From Argentina anserina (Eukaryota; Streptophyta; Magnoliopsida; Rosales; Rosaceae), in the NCBI RefSeq assembly GCF_933775445.1, contig NC_065874.1, forward strand, positions 25,800,501 through 25,864,500: DNA of 64,000 nt, given 5' to 3'. Of the stretch, positions 1 to 11,348 are shown piece by piece. The notes under the pieces are model-generated. The model saw nothing but the letters and a program-made list of their open reading frames with translations, searched no databases and had not been told where the DNA came from. Numbering within the stretch: position 1 is the stretch's first letter; every line of letters starts with the position of its first letter. Position numbers and translations under genes: made by a program.

Positions 1-941
1 ACTGTTTTACCATGCACGGTTCACATTTACTGTTACATATCACTATTCACAGTTACTGTTACAGATCACTATTCACAGTTACTATTCATGCGGCGTTACT
101 GTTCACCGACCGCCACCAATCATCACCAAATTTCACCACCACAACCTAAACAACATTTCAAACAACTTCCTAGTTGACACCAAGGTCTAAATCCGAGCCT
201 AAACAGTCCAAACAACGAAGAACATAAATTCGGCACTATTCACAAACCCTAGAAAATTGAAATTTTGATTCGGGTACTTACACTTCGATTTGGCTCGATT
301 CCTTTTGTGGGAATGTTGCTAGGACTGAGACAAGCAAAACCCCCAAGAATCTCGACCTATGGTGGCCGGAGGAGGAGGCGCCGCCATAGCAGTAACTTCC
401 GGCGGTTGCTGCACCGTGTGTGGTTGTCGCCGGAGTGCAAGTCGTAGCCCAAAAGATGGAGATCGTCGAGCCCGTCAGTTTGATAGGTGGCACGACACGA
501 GGCGACGTCGGATGGTGGAGAAATCGGCCGGAGAAGATTTTTGTGTCGGGTAAACAGTACCCGAGCTGATTTTTAGAAAAAAACTGATTTTCTGATTTTT
601 AATCTCCTATCCTTCCTTTTATACTATTTCCAAAATCGGAAACGAACTTCCGACGTTAATAACTTTCGCATCCGACGTCCGATTCGATGCGTCACATGTC
701 CACGAACTCGTATCGATGAGCTCTATGACTTCCATGAAGGAAGTTTTCGTAACCGAGCAACGGAATAAAAGTCGATCTATACGTTGCGATAACGTTACGT
801 TTTCTAATTAAACGATCCGAGAACATTTCCGTTTTCATTTCGAAATGTCGCAAACCTCCAATTGTCGTCTTGAATTAATTTCACAAGTTTCACACTTTGA
901 AAATACTCGACATTTAGTTTCTAAAAATTCGGGTTATTACA
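1..941 (-). mobile_element. Gypsy LTR, partial (runs off the left edge)
   Basis: This is the end of an LTR of the same family as the LTRs at 11349, 24665, 26257, 33910 and 39761. Bases 90-200 match 12900-13010 almost word for word (a CATGCGGCG block, then a CACCACC-rich stretch). Bases 600-941 carry the conserved terminal block found at 28740-29088 and 37440-37787, with an inverted TATA motif near 617, GTTAATAACTTT, CACGAACTCGTA and GGAATAAAAGTCGA. The LTR ends with GGGTTATTACA. Sense is taken as minus because the intact copy at 26257-36794 is on that strand. The next five bases, GATTG (942-946), are the expected target duplication, but the other copy would lie outside the window. Confidence 0.8.
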
Positions 942-1760
942 GATTGTTTGTACGTCGTTTTAACGTTAGTGATGTTAAAACGTTTTTGTGGTCTGTGGAC
1001 CTGTCTTCGGACGTGTTGGCATGTCGGAACCTAGCCATGGTCGGGCGACAGTTACGATTCAATTAGAGCTCTAGTCTGTCTGCCGGGGTACTAACATGAG
1101 GGGTAACATAGGTGTGCCAGCGCTCATGAGTACCCATACTTTTGAATGTTGGGTGGCGAGAGGTTGCCCAATGTCAGGCGGTGTACTAACATGAGGGGTA
1201 ACAGAGGTGTACCAGCGCTCATGAGTACCCGTATTATAAATGCATTTGGGTAAACAGACGAGTTGCCTGATTTCTCATGAGTATATATATTTTTAGTTAA
1301 TATTGGACAATCAGATGGGTCGTCCAATGACTCTTGAGTGCATTTATGATTGATGTATTATGTAGTTTCGTATGTATCTTTATGCGAGTTATATTGTTGT
1401 TTTACTCATACGAGCTGCAAAAGCTTACCGGGTTTGTGTTTACAATCCCGGTGCACCTATTCGATGGTGTAGGGGATAATTCCGCAGGTGTGGATTAGCA
1501 AAATTGACGGACAACACCGAAGACTTTGAAGTTGTTTTATTTTATCTTGTGGTGAGGAGTGAGAGGATTTTTACATTTCCATTTGATATAATGCATGAAT
1601 TATAAATTTGGTTTGTAATAATCAATTTAACTGAGTTGTACTATGAACTCAGTAATGATCCGCTGTGACTTTAATATGATTTCGATTTATTGAGATTGTT
1701 TTAGAGTTTTTCATGACTTCCAAATTTGAGTTTCGTACTTGGAATTTCGGGGTCGTGACA
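942..1760 (+). mobile_element. Gypsy LTR fragment in opposite orientation
   Basis: This is the reverse complement of the first 820 bases of the LTR family. It matches 24665-25485 read backwards: the ACGTTTTAAC block, the TTAGAGCTCTAGTCTGTCTGCC block, the CTCATGAG subrepeats, and the end TTTCGGGGTCGTGACA. Its inner edge coincides exactly with the end of the 1-941 LTR. The simplest reading is that one LTR element inserted into another of opposite orientation. No primer-binding site follows 1760, so this is probably a solo or truncated LTR. Confidence 0.75.
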
Positions 1761-3176
1761 GTTGTCTTGCCATCACAGGCTCGGGTGGTAGTCTATGGGT
1801 GATGGCTGGCATTGCCCACAGGACGACGTTGGTGCGGTCGAATAGAGGCGCATATCAATCACACCAGGCGGTGGTCACATCTTGAAGTTCTTTGGAGGTG
1901 GGCCTATGATGGGTCATTTAGTTGATTTGTGTAAGTGGGCTTGGCCCAAGTCTGTTTATTTTGGTTTTCTTTTGTCATCCCTTCTCCTTGAGCGGGGGTT
2001 TAGGTTGTCCGTAGGTAGAGTTTGGTCATGTTGTTGAGTGCACATGTTAATTATGCATGTTATTTCCATAGATTATCTAAAAGTCAATTCTTTATGGGTG
2101 TCAATGTATTTGGGAGGTCGTCTCTGCAAATATGCCAGAAGTTTTGGTATGTGATAATATTGGAGTGGTTCTCTTCTTGAGATTGACAGTGAGTAGGTTA
2201 TCAACTACTTCTGAAATAAGATTTTATTGGTTCAGAATTGGGCATTTCTGGCACATGTATATTGCTTCTTGCGATAGTCATGTGACTAGCAGTGTTGGTC
2301 GGACGGAGTGTGGGGAATCTTGTTCTACTACTGAGTGTTCTTATTGTAATCTTATTTTAGTGATATATATTTTCCATTTTCTCAAAAAAAAAAATTCCTT
2401 TGCAAGAAAGTCTATTCCTCTGATCAACCTCATTATCAAATACAGAAATGAAACAACAGTACATTTTCTTTTTTCGTGAACCCTCTTATCTTGTTTTTCT
2501 TTAACACTCTACCGCTTGAGAAACCACAAATCACTCATTAATCTGATCAATAATTCAATAAATAGCATATTATTATGCTCGTAACGCATAAGCAATAAGC
2601 ATCAAAACTGCAATTCTGATTATTTTACAGGTTCTTGGATCGAATAACTTTTCCATTTCTGCCGTATAAAAGTGGCGACTCACCCAGCAGAGACCGATAC
2701 GTTTCTCAAAGTGCAGAGTGCGGAGCATTTTCATCACACAAAGAAATTGGAGCCAAGAGCCCAGAAAGAAAAAACAATTTAGGATTATATTCCAAACTAA
2801 ACTCTCCATTCCAATTTTTCTAATATTCCTTCATAGTCGTGACATTCTCTCCCGATACGATCGTCCACGCAGGCGCGTAAGTTTCAAACCCTAGAAACCT
2901 CTCTTGCAATGCCGCTTCAATTTCGTCTCTTTCTTTGATTTCCATTCAGTTTAAGTACGTTCAATATTGATATCTTGTGCTTCAATTGCATATTTGATTT
3001 TTCGTGCATGCTGATACGATAATTGTGATGCAATCGTGATATTGATTGTGGGTTTGAAATTTGATTCTCGTGTCGAATCATTAGGAGTGAAAGTTGACGG
3101 AAGAATGCAATATTGGCTTAACAAGTTTCTGAATGAGCTTTTGAGTTGAGTATCTTGAGGGGCAACAACACAAATA
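1761..3176 (+). promoter_or_regulatory. Upstream region and leader of the DUF707 gene
   Basis: No protein of recognisable type is encoded in this stretch. It separates the LTR remnants from the start codon at 3177. A splice-donor-like GCGC|GTAAGT at about 2876 suggests an intron in the 5' leader, with the acceptor just before the ATG. The promoter and transcription start cannot be fixed by eye. The short ORFs here look like chance. Confidence 0.4.
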
Positions 3177-6100
3177 ATGGGCACTGTGAACCGCAGGTGC
3201 TAATTTGATACACCAAAAACGATTCATATGTTACTCTCTGTTTCTCTGTTTCAGTTCTTCTGGTGTTTTTGTTTGATTGTTAATTATGGTTTTACAGTGG
3301 GATTAAGAAATCAAATGACAGTGCCAGGGTTATTTTCTATACTGCGGTGGGAGTTCTCTTTGGATTTGCCTTTGGTGTATCATTGCAGAATGCTTTTCTA
3401 GGAAAGGTAATTTCATAAGGGCTTTCCACTAAAAGGGTGTTTTGTCGAAGTGAGAAAATGCTTTTATAGATTATATAATGTGCTTTGGCATTTTTCGCAG
3501 AGTAGGTTTTCACTTCCATCTTTTGATGTACACTTTGCCATGCGTAGAACAACCAACACACACAAAAGTCTTGAGGATGAAGGATCAGAGGGTGTTCCTA
3601 AGGTACTCATCATTGTTACTGTCTGAATTTTTTTTACTGTTGACTTTTCATTTTGTTCAACTTTAAATACCAATGCTGATTGCACAGTAATTCAATTTTG
3701 TTCATTATTGAATGAGATTGTACAGATTCAACTTGATGCTTGTATTAGAAAAAGTAATTGTGTAATTAGATTGGAGATAATTGAATTTCCAGAAAGAAAA
3801 AGTTCTTGTCTTTATTAGGTCGTATTAGGTAATATGCCTATTATATATTGCACCTAGGTTTTCATGGCTCTGTGTTGAGGAATTTTTCTTGTATTTGTCT
3901 TTGAATGCGTGATCATATATGCAGTTGCCTGATGACTCAACCAGTATGTTTCCTTCTCATTTTCTTCATATAACTTACATTAATTAACATGAGTGGTAAA
4001 ATTGAATTTTTCTATGAAATCCTAAATCTTTTTTATGTAGAATCACCAGTAATATCTAGGATGATTTTAGGAATGTTTTCAACATGTTTGGGAATTATTC
4101 TTTCCTATGATTAATATGTAGCTTCTAACTATTATGAATTTTTCTTTTCCTTATATGTTTTAGGTTTATTCTAGTTCTTATAAATAGGAGTCATTGTAGA
4201 AAGGAACGATAAGATTTGATTGATAATTAAAGATTATACAGTTCTTCCCATGTGTTCTGTTCTCTCCCTACTCTCTTCTTGTTCTCTCTTGAACTCCATA
4301 ATGGTCTATCTCTATTATGTTTTCTGTCTATCCCCTATCTAGTTCCCTTCTTTTCTACTTCTTAACCTATTATCACTGCAGCTCCTGCATCATTTTTACA
4401 TAGTTTTTGTGCCAGCTATGGTTTTGTTTGTCATATGATTATTGTTCTTTTGTACATTTGATTTCAGATATATGTTCCAACAAATCCAGCTGGTGCTGAA
4501 ACACTACCTCCAGGAATTATTGTTCCACAAACTGATTTGTACATGCGCAGATTATGGGGTGACCCAAGTGAGGTATGATATCTGATAGTTGTAATGAACG
4601 TAGCAGCATACAATTATATATCAGAAAGTATAGTATGAATTGTCTGAATAAATAGTTTTCATTAGTTTATGCTATGGAAGTGGAAATGGGCCATTCTAAG
4701 TTTGAAAAATATATATGGTTGGAGGTGATGGTTGTAGTGTTAGCCAAATGGTGTTTCTCTGCACATATATTGCATGTCTGACATACTAACAATAATGGAC
4801 TAACTCTCTACCTTTGATGCTTTAAGTAGTCTTTTGGGAAAATATCGTACCATAATACTTTTGAATCCGCAGGATCTAAAAAAGAAGCCAAAGTACTTGG
4901 TAACATTTACCGTTGGTATTAATCAGAGGAAAAATATTGACGCAGCAGTTAAAAAGGTTTTAAATTGTGCCATTCTTTGTCTTTCTATGGATTTCTTTTT
5001 TGAATTGCTATTATGCAATCCTGAGGTTAATTCTTACATTTTGGTAGTTCTCCGATGATTTCACAATCTTGCTTTTTCACTATGATGGCCGGACTAGCGA
5101 ATGGGACGAATTTGAGTGGTCAAAGAAAGCCATTCATGTTAGTGCGAAGAGACAGGCAAAATGGTAAGTATTGTTGTGTTTTATAGTGTAAAGAACTAAA
5201 GATATCATATCAGTAGCTTTTGCTGCTGAGCAAGCTTTTAGACATAGTTGAGGTCTTCATTTTTTTCATGCATTTCTTCTATATGTAGAGTTGACTTGCC
5301 CCAGCCTTGTTACACTTAATATTTTTCAATGTATTGCAGGTGGTATGCAAAAAGATTTCTGCATCCTGATGTCGTGTCAGCTTATGATTATATATTCATT
5401 TGGGATGAAGATTTAGGAGTAGAACACTTCAATGCGGAGAAGTAGGTTTCTCTTTTAGTGATCATATTTTCTGGTCTTTTCATTGTTTTTTTTTTCTTCA
5501 TATCATTCTAGTATTATTTTCTTCTTCTTATCATATCTCTTGTACCTTATTCCCCCATTGAACCATGTGATTACGCAGGTATATTGAGGTGGTTAAGAAA
5601 TATGGTTTGGAAATTTCTCAACCTGGTCTGGAGCCAAATAATGGGTTGACATGGGAGATGACAAAGAGGAGAGGTGACAGAGAAGCCCACAAGTACTCTT
5701 TCTACTTTCATACTCAATATGTTCCTCTAATTAGCCGGCTGCTTGTCTAAATATATGGTTAGAAATCTCCCATGTTTGTGTTAAATTAATATTTGCACCC
5801 TTATGTCTGGACTGATAAACAGGGATACAGAAGAGAAACCGGGCTGGTGTAGTGATCCTCATCTGCCCCCTTGTGCAGCGTATGCTCTCTCTCTCTCTCT
5901 CTCTCTCAGAGCATTGTTTGTTTGTTCTTATGTTAGTGTTGGTACTCACTTTCTTATCTCACCTCATGCAATGTGTCCATTTATAGCTTCCGTTGAAATT
6001 TTAAATTTTAGCATTATTCCGATACAAATATTACTTTAGGAAATTGAATTTGAACTTGAATGTAGATCTGTTAGATGACCAACCAGAAATTATGTATTTT

Positions 6101-9100
6101 TGCCATCAAGCCATGGTGATCGAATCTAACAGATAATGCTTCCATCTGAACATCTTTCAGGTTTGTGGAAATAATGGCTCCTGTCTTTTCTCGGGAAGCC
6201 TGGCGGTGTGTCTGGCACATGATTCAGGTATGCTGACCATGTTGTTTGTACTTGAGAACTTGATGAAGAATAAAAGAAGAATATCATAAGTCCAGTTTTA
6301 GAAAGTTTTATGAGTTATTCCTTATCAGGATTTGTTTTATTTTTAAGAGGAATATTTACTTTATTATCATGGAATCTAATGAATTACTTGACCCTAATAG
6401 TTTTAGGGGTTTAGTCTTTATATATATATATATATATATATATAGTCCTTTGTAGCCATGCAGATTTGAGTCGGTAAGAGAGCTCTACAGGTGTGATGCA
6501 ATCTGAACGCAGATGTGATGGTTAATCGGTGTGATGCTTGTAACCTTACTGGTGTGATGCTAGTAGTTCACGTACTCTTCTCTTAATAGCCTTATTCTAA
6601 AGGGCTTCTTATAAAAAAACATCACATTCCATACATGAGATTAGAAAAAAGTCAGGTAAGATTTCAAAATTAGAAAAAAGTTATATTCTTAAATCTCGTA
6701 TAGCGTTACCACTAAAGTTGGAAGTACAAGAATGCCACTATAGTTATCTCTCAGCCTGAAACAATTGAGGAGGTGCAGGATTCAGCGGCGCAGGGTGAAG
6801 GCACGGGTTAGTCGGCGGCCGGTTTGAGGCTCAGTCGAGGCACCAGATCATCGGCGAAGGGTGGAGTCTTGGTTTGTAGATGCAGTGGAGGTGCGGGGTA
6901 GAGGCACGGGAGGGAGGCGCAAGAGATGGAGTTGTGGTTTGACGGTAGAGGCGCGGGGTGGAAACGTGCGTGAGTTGTGGCGCAGGGTGAAGGCACGGGT
7001 TAGTCGGCGGCCGGTTTCAGGCTCAGTGGAGGCACCAGATCATCGGCGAAGGGTGGAGTCGTGGTTTGTAGATGCAGTAGAGGTGCGGGGTAGAGGCGCA
7101 AGAGAGAGGCGCAAGAGATGGAGTCGTGGTTTGACGGTAGAGGCGCGGGGTGGAAACGTGCGTGAGTTGTGGTTTGACAATGGAAGTGCGGGGTGGAGAC
7201 GCGAGGTGGAGGTGCGAGGTTGAGACGCGATATTGAGTCGTGGTTTGACAATGGAGGCGCGGGGTGGAGGCACAGGTACACTGCGGAAGACTCACATATG
7301 CTTGAAGTTGAACGAATTTACCGTTGCTGCTATCACAGTAGCTATCACATTGTGTCACATTAGATATCACACTACCTGTCACAGCAGAAAGTTAGTGTGA
7401 CAACGGTTGTGACAGTGGGTGTGACAGCGGTGAGTTTTGGTTTGACAATGGAGGTGGGGGGTGGAGACGCGTGGTGGAGGTGCGAAGTTGAGACGCGAGA
7501 TTGAGTCGTGGTTTGACAATGGAGGCGCGGGGTGGAGTCGCAGGTTCACGGAAGATGCACATATGCTGATGTTGAACGAATTGACCGCTGCTGCTATCAT
7601 AGTAGCTATCACATTGTGTGTCACATTAGCTATCACACTACCTGTCACAGCAGAAAGTTAGTGTGGCAACGGTTGTGACAACATGTGTGACAGTGGGTGT
7701 GACATGGTTTGTGACAGTAGTGAGTTGTGGTTTGACAATGGAGGTGCAGGGTGGAGACGCGGGGTGGAGGTGCGAGGTTGAGACGCGAGATTGAGTCGTG
7801 GTTTGACAATGGAGGCGTGGGGTGGAGATGCGGGGTGGAGGCGCAGGTTCATGGAAGATGCACATATGTTGATTTTGAACGAATTTACCATTGCTGCTAT
7901 CACAGTAGCTATCACATTGTGTGTCACATTAGCTATCACATTACGTGTCACAGCAGAAAGTTAGTGTGACAGCGGTTGTGACAGCAGGTGTGACAGTGGG
8001 TGTGACAGCGGTTACGACAGAAGGTGTGACAGTTAGTGTGACAATGGGTCTGGCAGGTAGTGTGACAGGAGGTGTGACATGCAGTGTGACAGTGGGTGTG
8101 ATAGGTAGTGTGACAGTGGGTGTGATAGTGGTTATGACAGGAGGTGTGACATGCCGAGAGAAAATGTGGAATATGCGAAATTTTGTTAAAATTTAAATGA
8201 GATTGGTATAAGTATGCTCAGAATGAAGAGAATAGCTAGAATTAGGGAACCTTGAGCTTCGGTTTCGTCAGAATTACTTGGAGCACAGCCATCGATGGCG
8301 ACAACCCTTTGCGATGGTTGTTGCATCTTATACGGTTGGTCGATTTGGAGTGAGTAATATATCAAATGAAAAAGGGGAGCATGATCTTTCTAATGGTACC
8401 AATTTTGTCAAAATCTATCGCCGGACGAGAAAATTATGGCCGAAATTAGAAAAAGAAAAAAAATAGTGAAAAACGGTAAAACAGTACATAAAATATTTTT
8501 AAAGTGACTTTTTTCTAATTTTGTTGACTTTTTTATAATTTTAACTTAAATATGATGATCTTTTTATAATTAATTCATAAGTAGTGATTTTTTTTCTAAT
8601 ATAAGTTGGGAGATAGTATTTTTTTATAATTTGCCCTATTCTAAAAAGTGCATGACAACTTGCTATTGGGTTTGTTCAAATACTCTTAGGAAAGGGAAAT
8701 TAGAATTTGGGTTAAGAGAATGATAGAATTACTATGGTTTCTAGCATCACCCCCAACGGTTTAGGTACCACGCCAAAGGTTAGGATGCATAACTCTAACC
8801 TGGAAAAAAGCAAAGCTCTCAAAATATTTCTCAACTCAAATATGCCAGCAAAAGACTACATGGGCCTCTACAAAATCCTAAAACTATTAGGATCAAGTAA
8901 CCCATAAGATTCCCTAATAATAAAGATAATATTCCCTAATAGTAAAGCAAATCATATTAAGGAAGAATTGCAAAACTTTCCAGAATTGGACTTGAGATAT
9001 TTTGTTCAGAACTTCAACTAAATATATCTTTTTGTTTGTATGATTTTTGCTATTTCTTTCATAACATTTCGCACAATTGGTAATGAAATGTTTTTATGAT

Positions 9101-10600
9101 ACTGTAGAATGATTTGGTGCATGGTTGGGGATTGGATTTTGCTCTCCGAAGATGTGTAGAGGTTAGCAGTTTTATGCGAGTCATTTCACATATTTTACTG
9201 TCTTCACTAGAATTTTGCCTTCTGTTATGCCTTATATTGTTGGTTGTCTTCTTTAAATTACCTGCATAAGCCTCCACTGGAAGATTCAAGGAAATATTAA
9301 AGCTAAAAAATGGAAGTTTCTGCATAATTATTTAAGAAAATATTAAAGCAACAAAATATATGAAAGTTTCTTTCTTTTAAGAAATACTCCTGCATGAAAT
9401 TTCACAGCTTTAATTTACCTTATTTGATATTTGCAGTGGAGTTTTCTGAAACCCAAGAATGTCTTGACAGTAGGGCAAACTGAACTCGAAAGAAATTGCA
9501 ATCAGTTCTAGTTTAAATATATTTGTTATACTTGAATTGAAAGAGATATCCCATGTATAGTCTAAGAGCACATCAATAGTTTATGTTCTTAAGAAATACT
9601 ATTACTGCATGTACACATTTTTGCATTCATTCAGTTTATTTATGAACTGGCTAAAATTCAATAGTAATGAGTGTGGTTTATCAGAAATGTAACTATCTTT
9701 GATATCGGCATTAATCTGCATATATTAGACTATATTGTGTATATATTGCACGCAACTACTAAGGTAGGCCTTCGAGAAAACCCTAATACTTTTGTTTTCC
9801 ATTCTTATTGTCTCACAAGCCTGCAAATGAAAAGATCGGCGTAGTTGATTCACAATGGATTGTTCATCAAGTGATTCCTTCCCTTGGGAGCCAGGTGACT
9901 CATCACTTGTTTGTTTCTCTAGTTTTGCATTGTTTCAAAGTTTTGATTTCCTGTTGAGTTTGATGTATGAGGGTGGAAAGTACATTATGATAAGTAAGGT
10001 CCAGGGTTTGATCCCAACAATGAGAAATAAGGTACATACAGAAGTCCTGTGCATCTTCCTCTGCTTTACATAAGAATATCCCAACAGTGTAAAAGGCTTG
10101 GTAAGTGTATGTTGGGTTGGCTATGTCCTCTACCAATGTTGTTTATAGGCCGTAAACCGTTAAACGCGGGTATCAATTTCTAGGTGTACACATCATCTGA
10201 TGAACGTTGGTTGATACTACATGTTATAGGCTTATAGCAACTCTCTTCTATTGTTATCATGTTTAATGTAAATGCTTAGAAGGTAAACACCTTGTCTTTC
10301 ATAATAAGCTTTGGTCCTGACGAATTTGTATACCATCATCAATTTTCAGGGACAAGCTGAGGATGGAAAAGCTCCCTGGGAATCGGTACGTGACATGGTA
10401 TATGAAGATCTCGTTACACATTCTCCCTCACCTTTTTTTGAATCTGATATAGATCGTCATGCATGGTTGGATTTAATATTTTCCATTCTTGCTTGGTCGT
10501 CATGCAGGTTAGAACAAGGTGCAAAAATGAATGGGCTGAATTCCAGTCTCGCCTACTCACTGCAGACAAGGCTTACCTTGCTCAGAGAGGACGAGGGTAG
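3177..10600 (+). CDS. DUF707 family membrane protein (14 coding exons)
   Basis: Exons: 3177-3196, 3298-3406, 3501-3602, 4468-4572, 4873-4956, 5048-5163, 5340-5441, 5579-5692, 5823-5879, 6161-6227, 9108-9161, 9820-9894, 10350-10385, 10508-10600. All introns are GT..AG, the sum is 1134 nt and the protein is 377 residues. Residues 1-17 are basic and polar. Residues 18-36 form one hydrophobic segment, so a type II signal-anchor protein of the secretory pathway is likely. The rest is a DUF707 domain, recognised from IYVPTNPAGAE, LPPGI, YLVTFTVGINQ, YDYIFIWDEDLGVEHF, CSDPHLPPCAAFVEIMAPVF and WGLDFALRRC. The acidic WDED resembles metal-binding motifs of glycosyltransferases, but that is inference. 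Family members are often labelled lysine-ketoglutarate reductase trans-splicing related, a name that says nothing about their biochemistry. The product ends AYLAQRGRG. Intron 10 (6228-9107) is 2.9 kb because a transposon sits in it. Confidence 0.9.
5883..5907. repeat. (CT)n microsatellite
   Basis: A run of CT dinucleotides starts three bases after the donor of exon 9 in the DUF707 gene. Confidence 0.85.
6419..6444. repeat. (TA)n microsatellite
   Basis: A pure TA run in intron 10 of the DUF707 gene, upstream of the Mutator-like insertion. Confidence 0.9.
6780..7300. repeat. GC-rich tandem duplications inside the Mutator-like element
   Basis: A block beginning CGCAGGGTGAAGGCACGGGT occurs at 6789 and again at about 6980, each followed by GTTAGTCGGCGGCCGGTTT and CACCAGATCATCGGCGAAGG. 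Further short copies built on GGTTTGACAATGGAGG follow to 7300, and again at 7440 and 7730. The composition is much richer in G than the surrounding intron. This could be captured host sequence, but I recognise no gene in it. Confidence 0.75.
7930..8155. repeat. GTGTGACA(G) minisatellite
   Basis: A degenerate unit of about 10 bases, GTGTGACAGN, repeats more than fifteen times with variants such as GTGTGATAGG. It keeps one frame open, giving a string of GVTVSVT-like repeats. Shorter arrays of the opposite sense (CTGTCACAC) sit just upstream at 7320-7380 and 7600-7650, so the region could fold back on itself. The same array occurs in the related element at 54640-54925. Confidence 0.88.
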
Positions 10601-11155
10601 ATTATGATTTGTTACTTTTAAACAAAAGCCTCCACCACCCCCATCCCCATCTCTTTTCCATCATCTTGTACATGCTTTTTTTTCCATGGACAACGAAGGG
10701 GGTGTCAGAAGAATCCAATTCCTTCTGTATTATTTTCACTTTTCTGAGCCAGATTTATGTATCCACACAGTTAGTTCTATAAGAGAAGAGAACACAATAC
10801 TCAAAACTGCCGATTATTTGCAATGACGGTGGACCAAACGGTTCATGTTGACGTTGTTGAGTTTGGTGGGATTTTGTTTTTTTGTTTTTCTGTTTTTGGT
10901 GGCAGTGTTGAGTTTTAGTAGTAATAATACAAGTTATATGAGTAATGTCACATTACAATACCTGATGATATCTTGTAAGCTTGCTTTCCCAGTGACGTGG
11001 ATGAGTTGGAGATCAAGGAGTGTTATAAGTCAACCAGATTCAGGTTTAGAGTGAGTTCCTATAGCAGTCGATCTCCAAGTCTTCGATACGTACCAAGGCA
11101 ATTTTGCTTGGTCTCTCAATAACGACTCCCGCTTAATGCCTTGTCTGATCATGTA
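10601..11155 (+). other. 3' flank of the DUF707 gene
   Basis: This is the probable 3' untranslated region and spacer. No further coding exon, RNA gene or repeat is visible up to the hAT target duplication at 11156. Confidence 0.4.
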
Positions 11156-11348
11156 ATTATTTCTAAGGGTGGGTATAAAACCCGAAAAGAAAAAAAACCG
11201 GTCAGGTCGGTCCGGACTTTTTGCGTTATTTTCAGTGTTTTTACGGTTCGGTTCGGGTTTTTGTTTAAGTCGGGCCGGGCTCGGGCTTTCACAATTTAAG
11301 GTAAAAAAACCCCGAAAGAGCCCGAGTGTACCTATTATCACTCACACT

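Larger units (their letters stand above)
6602..8636. mobile_element. Non-autonomous Mutator-like element with 9-bp target duplication
   Basis: The flanks carry a perfect 9-bp direct repeat, TATTCTAAA, at 6593-6601 and 8637-8645. The ends are imperfect inverted repeats: the left starts GGGCTTCTTATAAAAAAA, and the right reads GGGCAAATTATAAAAAAA on the other strand. Both continue into a TTAGAAAAAA block 35-45 bases further in. A 9-bp duplication and long degenerate inverted repeats are typical of Mutator-like elements. No transposase is present, so it must be mobilised in trans. Inside are GC-rich tandem duplications (6780-7300), three copies of a unit of roughly 300 bp (7260-7420, 7500-7700, 7790-7960) and a GTGTGACA minisatellite. 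It lies wholly inside intron 10 of the DUF707 gene. A relative lies at 53407-55390. Confidence 0.88.

Noticed and set aside
3924..3945. Possible extra small exon (LPDDSTS) in intron 3 of the DUF707 gene
   Set aside because: An acceptor-like TGCAG precedes it, but no GT donor follows at a suitable place, and the flanking exons already join in frame.
6861..7382. ORFs of about 90-120 codons on both strands in the first Mutator-like element
   Set aside because: They are arginine/glycine-rich or proline/threonine-rich readings of GC-rich tandem repeats, without any domain.
7930..8155. CRISPR-like regularly spaced repeats
   Set aside because: The unit is about 10 bases with no spacers, and the DNA is a plant nuclear transposon; it is a minisatellite.
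10311..10607. 98-residue ORF covering the last two DUF707 exons
   Set aside because: It reads through an intron. The spliced model gives the family-type C-terminus instead.
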